A DNA stretch of 64,000 bases from Paracoccaceae bacterium (GCA_016938875.1 JAFGTV010000047.1:1-64000), one strand, 5' to 3'. Positions 1 through 9,510 are shown, counted from the first letter of the stretch. Numbers and translations: made by a program. Notes: generated from the letters alone by a model not told the origin.

Positions 1-14
1 CTGTCTCTCCGCCA
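1..14 (+). tRNA. 3' end of a probable tRNA-Ser (cut by the window edge)
   Basis: The first 14 bases read CTGTCTCTCCGCCA: a pyrimidine-rich 3' acceptor arm TCTCTCC, discriminator G at 11, and an encoded CCA at 12-14. This matches the usual 3' end of bacterial tRNA-Ser genes, whose 5' acceptor strand is GGAGAGA. The body of the gene lies outside the window, so the anticodon is unknown. From 15 to 298 I see no gene, only the GGAGG ribosome site for the ORF at 299. Confidence 0.5.
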
Positions 15-298
15 CCATCACCCTTTCGAACCCGTTCTGGCCGCCCGTCCGAGGCGAAATTTCTCCTGTTTTCAAAGGGGTTTGCCGGTGGGGTGCGAAC
101 CGCTGAGACGCGGGGGCGCGGCGATTTTGGTCTCTGAATGACCCGTCGTCTCTGGTGGGGCGAACCGCGCCGATTCCGGTTCGGTCGGGATTTTCCTCGA
201 TTTTCCAATGACCTGACTCGCAGCACCGCCAAAACTGCGCGCCCTGTTTCCATCGCTATCGATCGAAACGGAGACCGAACAGGCAGGAGGCGCAGCGG

Positions 299-1510
299 AT
301 GGGGTTGGTGGCAGAATGGCACGTAGCGGTGGCGGTGCAATTTGCGGCGATCCCTATGATTTCTCGGGAACTTCAAATTGCCTTCCATACAGCCAACGTG
401 CTTGGTTCGACTGGTATATTTGATTGCATGGGTTGTCTGATGTCAGGATCGTTCCAAGCCGGTTTGCCGGAGAAGTACCTGGTCGATGATCTGCCGGGTG
501 CCGCACGCGTCGGCGCGCGGTTGAACGGAATTCTGCAAAAGATCGAGGCTGGCGAGACGCTGACCTCCCTGGCGCAGTCGTTTCTGATGTCCCGCGGGCT
601 CGACTCTCTTCTGGCCTTGGCGACCGGTCAGATTGATCGCTCGAATTTCGAGGACGCTGCGACGCGTGAGCGGTCCGACCGCATTCAAAGAGCGAAGGAA
701 GATGCCGACAGGGCGGCAGCCGATCAGGCCCGAAAGGCCGAGAAGATGGATGCCGCAGTCAAGGCGCGCTTCGCTGCAATGGCGAATGACCCCGGCCTGC
801 GCCGAAAGCGCGAAGCCCGAGAGTTGCGCGATCGGTTCGACATCGGCTTCATCGAAACCGAGCACTATCCGCGTGCAATGCGGCTGCTGAAACAGGTGGC
901 GAGCGGCAACCGTTTGGCACCAGAAGACGTCGCCTGGCTGTCGACCGAGGCGGTGGACTGCTGGACCGACGCGTTGCAACAAGCCTCACATAGGCTGGAA
1001 GCCAAAGCGCTCACCAAGGCATGGGAAGAAGGCCTCGATCCTTGGGATGCCGTAAATGCCAGTTCGCATTGGCGAAAAGCTGATGAACCTCAACAGGCGC
1101 TGGAGGTAACGGGGGCGGCGCTCGCCAAAGCGGGACGGAGCCCGAAACTGAGATCGGCGCTCCTTACGACGCGCGGAGGCGCGATGCGCGACGCCGGCCG
1201 TCTCACAGATGCCAGGACACTCGGGCTCGAGGCGCACGAACTGACCCCGGCCGATTTCAGACCGTGTACTCTACTTGGCGCTGTCTCGATGGGGCTTAGG
1301 GACCTAGGAGCCGGTCACGACTGGTATGCGAAGGCCGAGGCCTTGGGCGCTGAGCGCCGCGCCATCGACCAAGATCTGCGGGCGCTGCTGATCCGTTCGG
1401 AACCCAATGTGCGAGATCGCATCCGGAACTTTCTGCTCGAACAGGATCCAGAACGTTTCGCGTGGCTACGAAACTGGAACCACAAGATCTCAAAGGCGCA
1501 AAAGCGATAA
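299..1510 (+). CDS. Unrecognised TPR-like protein next to the tRNA end
   Basis: I do not recognise this 403-residue protein. The start at 299 has a GGAGG site at 286-290, eight bases upstream; in-frame ATGs at 428 and 440 are alternatives. Residues about 120-165 form a charged, Ala-rich stretch likely to be coiled coil. Residues about 255-360 look like degenerate tetratricopeptide helix pairs, with a repeated pattern of Ala, Leu and Gly. No catalytic motif, signal peptide or clear membrane segment is visible. Its base and codon use is less GC-skewed than its neighbours, and it lies directly after a tRNA-Ser end, a classic insertion site, so it may be horizontally acquired. Function unknown. 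Confidence 0.65.
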   Translation: MGLVAEWHVAVAVQFAAIPMISRELQIAFHTANVLGSTGIFDCMGCLMSGSFQAGLPEKYLVDDLPGAARVGARLNGILQKIEAGETLTSLAQSFLMSRGLDSLLALATGQIDRSNFEDAATRERSDRIQRAKEDADRAAADQARKAEKMDAAVKARFAAMANDPGLRRKREARELRDRFDIGFIETEHYPRAMRLLKQVASGNRLAPEDVAWLSTEAVDCWTDALQQASHRLEAKALTKAWEEGLDPWDAVNASSHWRKADEPQQALEVTGAALAKAGRSPKLRSALLTTRGGAMRDAGRLTDARTLGLEAHELTPADFRPCTLLGAVSMGLRDLGAGHDWYAKAEALGAERRAIDQDLRALLIRSEPNVRDRIRNFLLEQDPERFAWLRNWNHKISKAQKR

Positions 1511-1810
1511 TCTGTGCAGGCGCCAGTTCTTCGCTCGACCGTCGGCCGAGCGGTGACGGGTACTCGATCAGTCGAACACCCGCGCTGGCTGCTCGTCCCA
1601 AGGCAGGGACGGGCACGGCGCGATCCGTGGTGTCAAATCCCGGTATCGCGCCGGCTTTTCGCCAGGGTCGCCCGCCGGCACCCCTCTGCAAGCGTGTGTT
1701 AAATAGCGCCTTGCCCGGCTGATCCTTTCGCATAGCAAAAAGGGGGGCGTCAGGACGTCGTGGTGGGGCCGGAAGGATCGGCGCAAGAACGCCTCCACGC
1801 GCCTGCCGTG
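1511..1810. other. Intergenic, no gene recognised
   Basis: This 300-base gap lies between the convergent TPR-like gene and fructokinase. Short open frames here have no ribosome sites or protein-like composition. A small GTCCC/GGGAC repeat near 1600 is the only structure seen. I looked for a copy of the tRNA 3' end that would mark the right end of an integrated element and did not find one. Confidence 0.5.
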
Positions 1811-2737
1811 TCACAGCTCGCTCGCCCAGGGCGGGTTTGCACCCGCGCGTGATACGGTGATCGCGGCAACGCGCGCGCCATGCGCAAGGGTTTCGCGCAA
1901 CGTCTCGGGCGACAGCGCGGCAAGGCCGGCCTTGTGCAGCTGTCCCAGGTCCGACAGCTTGGCCAGAACCCCGGCGTTGAACGTATCGCCCGCACCGACC
2001 GTATCGGCGATCACGGCTTTCCGGGCGGACACCTGTACCTCGCCGCCGCTGGCCAGGACCCCGGTGGCACCCTCGCCGCCGCGCGTCAGGATCACCAGCG
2101 ACGGCCCCTTTGCCAACAGGCGGTCCACCTTTTTCCGCAGGGACAGTGCCCCCGGCGTGATCCAGTGCAGGTCCTCATCCGACACCTTGACGATATCCGA
2201 CAGCGCGATCATCCGGTCCAGCCGCTGCCGATAGCGGTCGATGTCGCGAATGAACCCGGGACGGATATTGGGGTCAAGCATCACCGCCCGGCCCCCCGCG
2301 CTGCGCGTCAACAGGGCCGCATAGGCATCCGCCCCAGGTTCGCACGCAAGGCTGATCCCGCCGAAAAACAGCGCCGTGACCCCGCGCGACAGGGTGGGCA
2401 TGGCCTCTGGTGTCAGCATGCGCCCGGCCGAGTTCTCGTCGTAGAAATCATAGCTGGCATGGCCATCCAGAAGCCGCACGAAGGCCAGCGTCGTCGGACG
2501 GTCTGACAGGATCACGTGGCTTACATCGACATGGCTGGCTTTCAACCCGTCGAGCAGGTGCTGGCCGAACATGTCACGCGACAGGCCCGTCAACATCCCG
2601 GTCTGCACCCCCAGCCGCCCCAGCGCGATGGCCGTGTTGTAGACCGCGCCGCCGTTGTGGGGCACGAACCCGTCCGGTCCGGCCCTGGTCGCGGTGGGGA
2701 TCATGTCGATCAGGGCGTCTCCACAGCAAAGTATCAT
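1811..2737 (-). CDS. Fructokinase / PfkB-family sugar kinase
   Basis: This is a 308-residue cytoplasmic ribokinase-fold kinase, likely phosphorylating fructose at O6 with ATP. The substrate-binding Gly-Gly lies at residues 29-30. DPNIRP at 155-160 is typical of fructokinases, and the ATP/anion-hole motif GAGDTF is at 248-253 with Asp251 as catalytic base. Length matches bacterial fructokinases. The start has an AAGGG site just upstream. It stands alone, with no sugar transporter or regulator beside it, so sugar specificity is inferred from family resemblance; another hexose or deoxy-sugar is possible. Confidence 0.85.
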   Translation of the reverse strand: MILCCGDALIDMIPTATRAGPDGFVPHNGGAVYNTAIALGRLGVQTGMLTGLSRDMFGQHLLDGLKASHVDVSHVILSDRPTTLAFVRLLDGHASYDFYDENSAGRMLTPEAMPTLSRGVTALFFGGISLACEPGADAYAALLTRSAGGRAVMLDPNIRPGFIRDIDRYRQRLDRMIALSDIVKVSDEDLHWITPGALSLRKKVDRLLAKGPSLVILTRGGEGATGVLASGGEVQVSARKAVIADTVGAGDTFNAGVLAKLSDLGQLHKAGLAALSPETLRETLAHGARVAAITVSRAGANPPWASEL

Positions 2738-3376
2738 CTCTCACCCTTCAGGACTGCGTCACGCTCGCCACGGAAACGGTCGGAAAGCGGCCCCCTGGCT
2801 GCACCGGGCGCGCTTGCATCCTATCCGATCGGCCCGCGATCGTCCCCATCTTCGGGACAGATTTCCTGACCTTGCGCGATATCCGCGACCCCGGCGGTGA
2901 TCCCGCACCGTCAACGTCGGAATTGCGTGTGTGGTGTCCTGCACCAGCATCGACGGCACCGTTTAAGACCGTGCTGGCGCCGTGAATGACATCGGTTTCC
3001 CATGTCCCGACCGGATCAAAATCGCCAAAATCCGTCCGTTGTAGCCGGTGAATGCTGCGGGTTCGCCGGATCCGGGCAACACAACGTCATTCGACCCCAT
3101 CGGTGAAACCAACGGGCAAGGGCAGGGGCCCCAAGGCCCACCCAGCCCTGGGTTCGATACCGCAATTGATACGCCCTTGGCTTGTGCCGCATCGAAAGAC
3201 GGAATGGCGTAGCTGCGTTCTGAACGAGGCAGAGCGGATTTCCCAAAAGCATGTTTCGGAAAAAAGGGAGCGAGCGCGCGGACCTGTCCCGCTGAAGGGA
3301 TTGACCCATCTGGGAGCGGATGAGGCCAATGGGCAATGCCGTTTCGCGGCTCAACCGGCGGCCCCGGAGCGTTGCG
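2738..3376. other. Long intergenic region, no gene recognised
   Basis: These 639 bases lie upstream of fructokinase and downstream of the metallopeptidase, both on the minus strand. Overlapping open frames on both strands lack ribosome sites, family motifs and the third-position GC bias of neighbouring genes. The part nearest 2738 must carry the fructokinase promoter. Imperfect inverted repeats occur around 2945-2985, but I cannot assign them a role. Confidence 0.4.
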
Positions 3377-4219
3377 TTACAGCCGTTCGGCGCCGAACGT
3401 GTCACAGGCGGCCAGGGTGCCCTGCCGATAGCCGGTGGCGAACCACCTTTGACGTTGCGCGCTGGTGCCATGGGTGAACGTGTGCGGCATTGGAACACGA
3501 CCGGCGTTTCGTTGCAGCATGTCGTCGCCGATCTGTTTGGCGGCGTTCATGGCTTCTTCAATGTCTCCGGGGTCGAGGGTGCCAACCTCTTGATCCGCGT
3601 AGCGCGCCCAGATGCCGGAATAGCAGTCCGCCTGCAACTCGATCCGCACAGAGATCGCGTTGGACTGCGCCGCGCTGGCCCGCGCGCGGATATCGTTCGC
3701 TTTCGACAGAATGCCCAGTTCGTCCTGGACGTGATGCGCGACCTCATGCGCGACCACATAGGCGGCGGCAAAATCCCCGCCCGCGCCCAACCGCTGGCTG
3801 AGCGTCACGAAGAAATCCGTGTCGAGGTAAATCTTTTGGTCCCGCGGGCAATAAAACGGCCCCGTCGCCCCCGACGCGCCCCCGCAGGCCGAGGCCGTGA
3901 CGCCCTTGTAAAGCACCAGGATGGTTGGCGTGTACGACCGCCCAAGCTGCTGTTCGAAGATCCCTGACCAGATCGTTTCGGTATCGCGCAAAACGACACT
4001 GACAAACCTGCCGGCCTGTTGGTCCGCGGGTGTCAGTTCGGATGTGGCCTGGCCGGGCGCGCCCGTGTCCTGCAGCAAAGGCGTGACATCAATGCCCAGA
4101 AAATACCCGATCAACAGCACCGCCAACACGCCAACGCCCCCGCCGGCAACCACCCGCCCCGAGCCCTGTCGCCGGCGATCTTCGATGTTCGTGCTGCCCT
4201 GACGGCCTCGCCACTTCAT
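3377..4219 (-). CDS. ypfJ: Neutral zinc metallopeptidase, YpfJ/KPN_00277 family
   Basis: This 280-residue protein has a basic N-terminus, one membrane segment at about 23-41, and a large domain expected in the periplasm. The zinc motif HEVAH is at 158-162 with catalytic Glu159. A downstream ELQADC motif around 194-199 supplies the likely third ligand. The family is widespread in proteobacteria, but its substrates are poorly defined. A GGGGGAG ribosome site precedes the ATG. It is monocistronic. The family call is firm; peptidase activity follows from the motif, not from evidence here. Confidence 0.9.
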   Translation of the reverse strand: MKWRGRQGSTNIEDRRRQGSGRVVAGGGVGVLAVLLIGYFLGIDVTPLLQDTGAPGQATSELTPADQQAGRFVSVVLRDTETIWSGIFEQQLGRSYTPTILVLYKGVTASACGGASGATGPFYCPRDQKIYLDTDFFVTLSQRLGAGGDFAAAYVVAHEVAHHVQDELGILSKANDIRARASAAQSNAISVRIELQADCYSGIWARYADQEVGTLDPGDIEEAMNAAKQIGDDMLQRNAGRVPMPHTFTHGTSAQRQRWFATGYRQGTLAACDTFGAERL

Positions 4220-4457
4220 ACCGTGCTCCCCCCTGCCAGTGGGTCAAATCCAGACCCGTTTCGATCCTGTGGCCGTGTTCCCAGCACATCCCGGTGCTGA
4301 ATGGAAAACTCTCGAATATCTTTATCTTCAACGTGATCGCAGTCCTGGCACGGCCCCTTGCAGGGACGGCCCCGGCCCGCGTTACCCGGTCGAGTATGCG
4401 GTGAATTCGCATTGACGCAAGCGCCCGGCGTGTTCGGGCAAAGCCTTTGCGCCCGGC

Positions 4458-5255
4458 CTAGCTGCGCCAGGCCAAAAGGCGCCGCTCGGCCCAGCCGATG
4501 GCGGCACTCGTCGCCACCCCGAGCGCGGACAGGATCACCACCCCGGCAAAGAGCCGCTCCAGGTCATAAAGCGCCCCGGCTTGCAGGATATAGGCGCCGA
4601 TGCCGTATTCCGCGCCCAGCATTTCGGCGGCGACCAGCAGGATGATCCCGATCGCAACGCTGATCCGCAGCCCCGACAGGATGCCGGGCAGCGCGCCGGG
4701 CAGCACGATCTTGCGCACGATGGACCACCAGCGCAGCCCGAAACTTTGTCCCATGCGGATCAGGGTACGATCCACGTTGTCCACCGCGCCATAGGTCGCC
4801 ACGACCGTGGGGGTAAAGGTACCCAGCGCGATCAGGGCGTATTTCGACCCCTCGTCAATGCCGAACCAGATCACGAAGAGCGGCAAGAGCGCGATCTTGG
4901 GGATCGGGAACAGGGCGGCCACCAGCGGGATCAGCCCCGCGCGGATCAGGCTGAAGAGCCCGATCAGAACCCCCACGCCGATCCCCGCGCTGACCCCCAG
5001 CACCGACCCGACCGCCAGCCGCGTCAGCGAGGGGACCAGGTGGGTCCACAACATGCCCGAGCGCGCCAGATCGATCAGCGTCGCGCCCACGTCCGACGGG
5101 CGCGGCAGCGTCAGCGACGAGATGAACCCGGTTCGCGTGCCCCATTCGGCCAGCGCCACCAGCACCACGAACACCGCGATGCCCACGCCGCGCACCCGCA
5201 CCGGGCGAAAGCCGCCGCCGCGAAACGGCACCGGGGTGGGGTGGGCGTCAGCCAT
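4458..5255 (-). CDS. ABC transporter permease, sulfonate/taurine/nitrate type
   Basis: This 265-residue inner-membrane protein has about six hydrophobic segments and the BPD_transp_1 fold of the SsuC/TauC/NrtB family. The EAA-type loop that contacts the ATPase falls in the middle (about residues 140-190). It is the last gene of a three-gene unit (binding protein, ATPase, permease); its ATG overlaps the end of the ATPase gene by eight bases, implying translational coupling. No sulfonate monooxygenase or dioxygenase gene is next to it, so the substrate could be a sulfonate, a pyrimidine precursor or another small anion. Confidence 0.88.
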   Translation of the reverse strand: MADAHPTPVPFRGGGFRPVRVRGVGIAVFVVLVALAEWGTRTGFISSLTLPRPSDVGATLIDLARSGMLWTHLVPSLTRLAVGSVLGVSAGIGVGVLIGLFSLIRAGLIPLVAALFPIPKIALLPLFVIWFGIDEGSKYALIALGTFTPTVVATYGAVDNVDRTLIRMGQSFGLRWWSIVRKIVLPGALPGILSGLRISVAIGIILLVAAEMLGAEYGIGAYILQAGALYDLERLFAGVVILSALGVATSAAIGWAERRLLAWRS

Positions 5256-6015
5256 TGAGCAGCTCCATGTCGGCGGCCACGGCCTCGTCGCGCATCAACT
5301 GCCACAGATGGGCCTGGTGGGCCTCCAGCACCGGATCGCCGGCGCGCCGGTCGGCCAGGGGCATATCGATCTCGACAATCTCGCGGATCCGGCCCGGGCG
5401 GCGCGACAGCACCACGATGCGGTGGCCCAGCCGCACGGCCTCGGTCAGGTTGTGGGTGACATAAACGGCGGTGAACGGCGTGCGGGTCCACAGCGCCACC
5501 AGGTCGTCCATCAACAGCTCGCGCGTCTGCGCATCCAGCGCCGAAAGCGGCTCATCCATCAGCATCACGGCAGGGTTCACGGCCAGGGCGCGGGCGATGG
5601 CGACGCGCTGTTTCATGCCCCCCGACAGTTGCCTTGGCAGGGCCTCGCGGAATTCCGACAGCTTGGTGCGCGCCAGAACGTCATCAATGATTTCCGTTTT
5701 TTGTTGGGCGTTTAGGCCGTGATCCTCAAGCACAAGGGACACGTTCCCCGACACGCTGCGCCAAGGCAGCAGCGCAAAGTCCTGAAAGATGAAGGTCAGC
5801 GGGTTCAGGCATCCCGCAGGCACCGCGCCCGTTTGCAACACGGCCCCACCGCTAGGCCGTTCCAGCCCGCCGATCATCCGCAGCAGGGTCGATTTCCCAC
5901 AGCCGGAGGGGCCGACGATGCACAGGATCCGGCCGTGCTCGATATCCAGCGACACCCCGTCCAGAACCTGGAGCGGGCCGTAGCGATGCGAAAGGTCGGT
6001 GAGGGTCAGGTCCAT
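5248..6015 (-). CDS. ABC transporter ATP-binding protein, SsuB/TauB type
   Basis: This is a 255-residue ATPase that energises the neighbouring permease. Walker [10 protein letters not shown] is at residues 35-43, the Q-loop around 78, the signature LSGGMKQR at 130-137 and Walker B MLMDEP at 151-156. Length and motif order fit the nitrate/sulfonate/taurine import class. The gene lies between the binding-protein and permease genes on the minus strand and is surely co-transcribed with them. Confidence 0.92.
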   Translation of the reverse strand: MDLTLTDLSHRYGPLQVLDGVSLDIEHGRILCIVGPSGCGKSTLLRMIGGLERPSGGAVLQTGAVPAGCLNPLTFIFQDFALLPWRSVSGNVSLVLEDHGLNAQQKTEIIDDVLARTKLSEFREALPRQLSGGMKQRVAIARALAVNPAVMLMDEPLSALDAQTRELLMDDLVALWTRTPFTAVYVTHNLTEAVRLGHRIVVLSRRPGRIREIVEIDMPLADRRAGDPVLEAHQAHLWQLMRDEAVAADMELLNG

Positions 6016-6064
6016 GGGCGCGGCTGGCGCGCGGGGCCGGTCGGGCGACGGCCCCGCGCAGATC

Positions 6065-7078
6065 TCAGATCAGGTTGACATAGGACGGGTCGACCAGGGT
6101 CTGGGTGGTGATGTCGGGCTTGATCAGCCCCTCGGAATGGAACCAGCCCAACTGATCCTCGACAGAACCCATGTTGAGCGCGCAATCGGCGTTGATACGC
6201 ATCGCGCCGTTGACGATGCCGGTTTTCGCGGCCTCGTAGTCCTTGTCGGCATAGACGTATTTGTGGATCAGCTTGACCATCTCTTCGGCGGCGTCGTCGC
6301 CGGCGGTGCGATCCACCAACGCGGCGTTGAAATCGGCCGCCCCGCGGGCAAAGGCGCGCAGGAAGGCGGCGGTTTTCTCACGCTCGTTCGCGGCATTGGC
6401 GGCCGAGGTGAACAGCGTCGTCACCTGGTAGTCGGGAATGTAATCGGCCACGTTGCCGATGATCTGCACCGCGCCCGCGGCGGCCAGCGGCTTGGCGATA
6501 TGCGGGACGATGGTCCAGGCGTCGATCTGGCCCGATTTCAGCGCGCCGATTACCGCGGGGACCTTTTGCAGTGGCTTGTAGGTCAGCGTCGCGCCCTCGG
6601 CCGCGGCGATTTTCGCGCCCATGTAATGGAACGAAGATCCGGCCTGGGTGATGCCAAAGCTCTTGCCGTCCAGCATCGCGGGGCTGGTCAACCCGGCCTC
6701 GAATGCCGCGTTGGAGGCCAGGATCTTTTGCCCGTCGATGCCTTTTTCCTCGCTCAGCGCGCCGCCGATGACCTTGGCCGCACCCTTTTCGGCCAGCGAG
6801 ATCAGCCCGCCCGAGATCGCGGTGACACCGTAATCGGCATCCCCGCTGGCGATGGCCACGGCCATGGGTTGGGCGGCCTGAAAGAACTTGAACTCGACCT
6901 CCAGGCCCTCGTCGCTGAAATAGCCCCGCTCATAGGCCACGAAACTGGGCGCGTGGCTGGTAAAGCGCAGCGCGCCGACGGTCATCTTGGTCTGGGCCAG
7001 CGCGGGGTGGGACAACAGCGGCAGGGCGGCCGTTGCCCCCATCGCGCCGAGTGCGCCGCGTCGGGTGAATGTGGTCAT
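6065..7078 (-). CDS. ABC transporter substrate-binding protein, SsuA/NMT1-like
   Basis: This 337-residue periplasmic binding protein leads the importer operon. The ATG at 7078 has a perfect AAGGAGG site; an in-frame start 21 bases upstream lacks one. The N-terminus carries a twin-arginine signal (TRRGALG, residues 5-11), a hydrophobic stretch, and a cleavage site near ALAQT. The rest matches the two-lobed NMT1/SsuA fold that binds sulfonates, taurine, nitrate or thiamine precursors. Substrate cannot be fixed from sequence alone. Export by Tat suggests it folds in the cytoplasm. Confidence 0.85.
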   Translation of the reverse strand: MTTFTRRGALGAMGATAALPLLSHPALAQTKMTVGALRFTSHAPSFVAYERGYFSDEGLEVEFKFFQAAQPMAVAIASGDADYGVTAISGGLISLAEKGAAKVIGGALSEEKGIDGQKILASNAAFEAGLTSPAMLDGKSFGITQAGSSFHYMGAKIAAAEGATLTYKPLQKVPAVIGALKSGQIDAWTIVPHIAKPLAAAGAVQIIGNVADYIPDYQVTTLFTSAANAANEREKTAAFLRAFARGAADFNAALVDRTAGDDAAEEMVKLIHKYVYADKDYEAAKTGIVNGAMRINADCALNMGSVEDQLGWFHSEGLIKPDITTQTLVDPSYVNLI

Positions 7079-7211
7079 GGTTTTCCTCCTTGGCACCAAT
7101 CGCCGGTGGCCCGGCTGTTGGCCGCAGCTTTTCAGAGCGGCGCGGCGAAGGGAAGGGGGAATGCGGCCCGGCCCCGCGCCTCGATGGTCGCGGGGCCGGG
7201 CGGGGCAGGGG

Positions 7212-8189
7212 TCAGGGCACCAGAACCGTCGCCCCGGTCGTTTGCCGTCCCTCCAGCGCGCGGTGGGCCTGGGCGGTGTCCGACAGCGCCCAGCGCTGGC
7301 CCACGCGCGGCGTCAGCGTGCCATCGGCGATGGCGGCAAACAGGTCGGCCGCACGCGCGCGCAACTCCTCGGGGCTGGCGATATAGTCAAAGAGCACGGG
7401 ACGGTTGGCCGAAAAACTGCCCGGCGCCAGGTCAGAGATCCGAAAGTCGTCCAGCGTCCCGGAGGATTGGCCGAAATTGACGAACATCCCGCGCTTTTTC
7501 AGGCATTTGAGCGAACCGCGCCAGGTGTCGCGCCCGACGCTGTCATAGACCGCATCGACGCCCGCGCCCTCGGTCGCGGCCATCACGGGGGCCACGAAAT
7601 CATCCGCGCGATAGTCGATCACCGTGTCATAACCATGCGCCAGCGCCAGCGCGACCTTTTCCGGTCCGCCCGCCGTGCCGATCGCGCGCACGCCTTTTTC
7701 CGCCAGCCATTGGCCCAGCAACAGGCCGACCCCGCCGGCGGCGGCATGGACCAGCACGGTTTGCCCCCGCTCCACCGCAAAGCTGGAATGGATCAGGTAA
7801 TGCGCCGTCAGCCCCTTGAGCATGACACTGGCCGCCACCTCGTCGCTGACCGCACCAGGCAACGACACCAGCCGGTCGGCGGGCAGGGTGCGCGCGGTGC
7901 AGCAGGCCCCGTTGGGGGTTGTATAGGCGACGCGGTCGCCCACGTGCAGCCCCTCGACACCCGCGCCCAGCGCCTCGATCACGCCCGCGGCCTCGCCGCC
8001 GGGGATCAGCACCTCGCCCGGCCAGGGATACAGGCCAGAGCGGAAATAGGTGTCGATGAAGTTCAGCCCCACGGCGGTGTGGCGCACCAGGACCTCGCCG
8101 GGGCCGGGGGCGGGCAACTCGACATCGGCCCATTCCAGCACCTCGGGTCCGCCGGGGCGGCGCGCGATGATCGCCTTTTGCATGCTCAT
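7212..8189 (-). CDS. Zinc-free quinone oxidoreductase (NADPH, MDR family)
   Basis: This 325-residue NAD(P)H:quinone reductase-like enzyme belongs to the medium-chain dehydrogenase/reductase group. NFIDTYFRSG near residues 43-52 is diagnostic for QOR, and the nucleotide-binding AAGGVG is at 150-155. No structural-zinc Cys cluster is present. The ATG at 8189 overlaps the TGA of the upstream AhpD-like gene (ATGA), so I prefer it to longer frames. The pair is translationally coupled, suggesting joint handling of quinone or electrophile stress. Confidence 0.9.
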   Translation of the reverse strand: MSMQKAIIARRPGGPEVLEWADVELPAPGPGEVLVRHTAVGLNFIDTYFRSGLYPWPGEVLIPGGEAAGVIEALGAGVEGLHVGDRVAYTTPNGACCTARTLPADRLVSLPGAVSDEVAASVMLKGLTAHYLIHSSFAVERGQTVLVHAAAGGVGLLLGQWLAEKGVRAIGTAGGPEKVALALAHGYDTVIDYRADDFVAPVMAATEGAGVDAVYDSVGRDTWRGSLKCLKKRGMFVNFGQSSGTLDDFRISDLAPGSFSANRPVLFDYIASPEELRARAADLFAAIADGTLTPRVGQRWALSDTAQAHRALEGRQTTGATVLVP

Positions 8190-8590
8190 GCCTTGAACTC
8201 GGGATCGACGGGCACCTGCAGCGCGGTCACCAGCGCGTTGGTCTGCGAGGCCAGCCCGACCACCGCCAGCAGATCGGCATACATCTCGTCGCTCATCCCC
8301 TTGGCGCGGGCCGAGGCGGTGTGCGAATGCACGCAATATTCACAGCCATTGGCGATGGACACGGCCATGTAGAGCATCTCCTTGACCAGCGGGTCCAGCG
8401 CGCTCGGCTGGGCCATCACGTCCTTGACCTGGGCCCAGGTGGCCTCCAGCATGGCGGGCTGGCCGGCCAGGGCACGCCAGACGTTGTTGACGAAATCGGA
8501 TTTGCGGGTGGCGCGGATGTCGTCGAACACCGCCTTGACGCGCGGGTCGGCCTCGGCCTGCGCATCGGTCCAGATTTTCACGGTGGCCAT
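8186..8590 (-). CDS. AhpD-like / carboxymuconolactone decarboxylase-family protein
   Basis: This is a 134-residue all-helical protein with the AhpD-like redox motif CEYC (Cys83, Cys86) followed by His90, the residues used for peroxide reduction in AhpD. Similar proteins are often simply called CMD-family. A GGAGCG ribosome site lies before the ATG. It is the first gene of a two-gene unit with the quinone oxidoreductase. A role in peroxide or electrophile detoxification is inferred. Confidence 0.85.
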   Translation of the reverse strand: MATVKIWTDAQAEADPRVKAVFDDIRATRKSDFVNNVWRALAGQPAMLEATWAQVKDVMAQPSALDPLVKEMLYMAVSIANGCEYCVHSHTASARAKGMSDEMYADLLAVVGLASQTNALVTALQVPVDPEFKA

Positions 8591-8688
8591 GGGAACGCTC
8601 CTTTGTGTTGGATCGAGTCCCCCCCGGTTCTAAGGCCTGGACGAGGGGGGCAGAAGCGTTTTTCCACGCCCCGCCCCCGTTGGCCCGG

Positions 8689-9510
8689 CTATACCAGCGC
8701 AAAGATCCGCGCAGGCCCCCCGGTGCCGCCACGATGCTTGGGCGCGCCGATCACCAGGGTGGCCCCCGCGGCGGGCACCTGGTCCAGGTTGGCCAGGCAT
8801 TCGATCCCGAACCGCCCCGTCGGCAGCCAGGCGTAATGCGTCGCGAAATCGGGCGACATGCCGTAATCCAGCGACAGCGTATCCACCCCGATCGACCGCG
8901 CGGCGGTCTGCTCGATCAGCATTTGCACCGCCTCGACATGAAAGCCGGGGTAATGCTGGGTGCCCGCGTCATCGGCATTGCGGAATTTCGGGCCGGACAC
9001 ATGCGCCGCCCAGCCCGAATGCATCGCCACGCAGGCATTGGCCGGGATCTCGCCATGGGCGGCGATCCAGGCGGCGATGTCGTCGGGGGTGACCTGGGCG
9101 TCGGCATCCTCCTGCGCACGCGCGGCGATATCGACCACGCACAACGGCGCCACCAGGTTTTCCACCGCGATCTCGTTCACCGCCGCCCCGTCGGCCGAAA
9201 AGTGCAGCGGCGCGTCGATATGGGTGCCGGTGTGTTCGTTCACCCGGTATTCGGCCAGGTTGAAGCCATGTTCGGCAAAGTTGAACTTTTGCTCCCAGCT
9301 GAATTGCGACTCGCCGAAATAGGTCGGGAAATCAGCGCCGTATTCGTGGGTCATGTCCGCAACACCGCCATGGCCCGCGGCCAGGGCTGCGGGGGCAGTG
9401 GCCGTGATCCCGGCGGCGGCGGCCACGCTGGCCCCGGCCGCGGCCTTGAAAAAGCTGCGCCGCGACAGCATCCGGTCCTTGACGGCATTCATCACGCAGA
9501 TATCGCACAT
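8689..9510 (-). CDS. Tat-exported cyclase-family protein (kynurenine formamidase-like)
   Basis: This 273-residue protein is a metal-dependent cyclase/hydrolase of the kynurenine formamidase-like superfamily, with the metal motif HTGTHID at 93-99 and the following PLH. A twin-arginine signal is unmistakable (SRRSFF from residue 16, then an Ala-rich core ending around residue 45), so the mature enzyme acts in the periplasm. I chose the ATG at 9510, which has a GGGAA site and gives a normal-length signal. Two cysteines (Cys2, Cys5) precede the Tat motif. Substrate unknown; no tryptophan-degradation genes are nearby. Confidence 0.85.
   Translation of the reverse strand: MCDICVMNAVKDRMLSRRSFFKAAAGASVAAAAGITATAPAALAAGHGGVADMTHEYGADFPTYFGESQFSWEQKFNFAEHGFNLAEYRVNEHTGTHIDAPLHFSADGAAVNEIAVENLVAPLCVVDIAARAQEDADAQVTPDDIAAWIAAHGEIPANACVAMHSGWAAHVSGPKFRNADDAGTQHYPGFHVEAVQMLIEQTAARSIGVDTLSLDYGMSPDFATHYAWLPTGRFGIECLANLDQVPAAGATLVIGAPKHRGGTGGPARIFALV

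Noticed and set aside
1511-1810. Right-hand att site of an integrated element
   Set aside because: No repeat of the tRNA end was found here.
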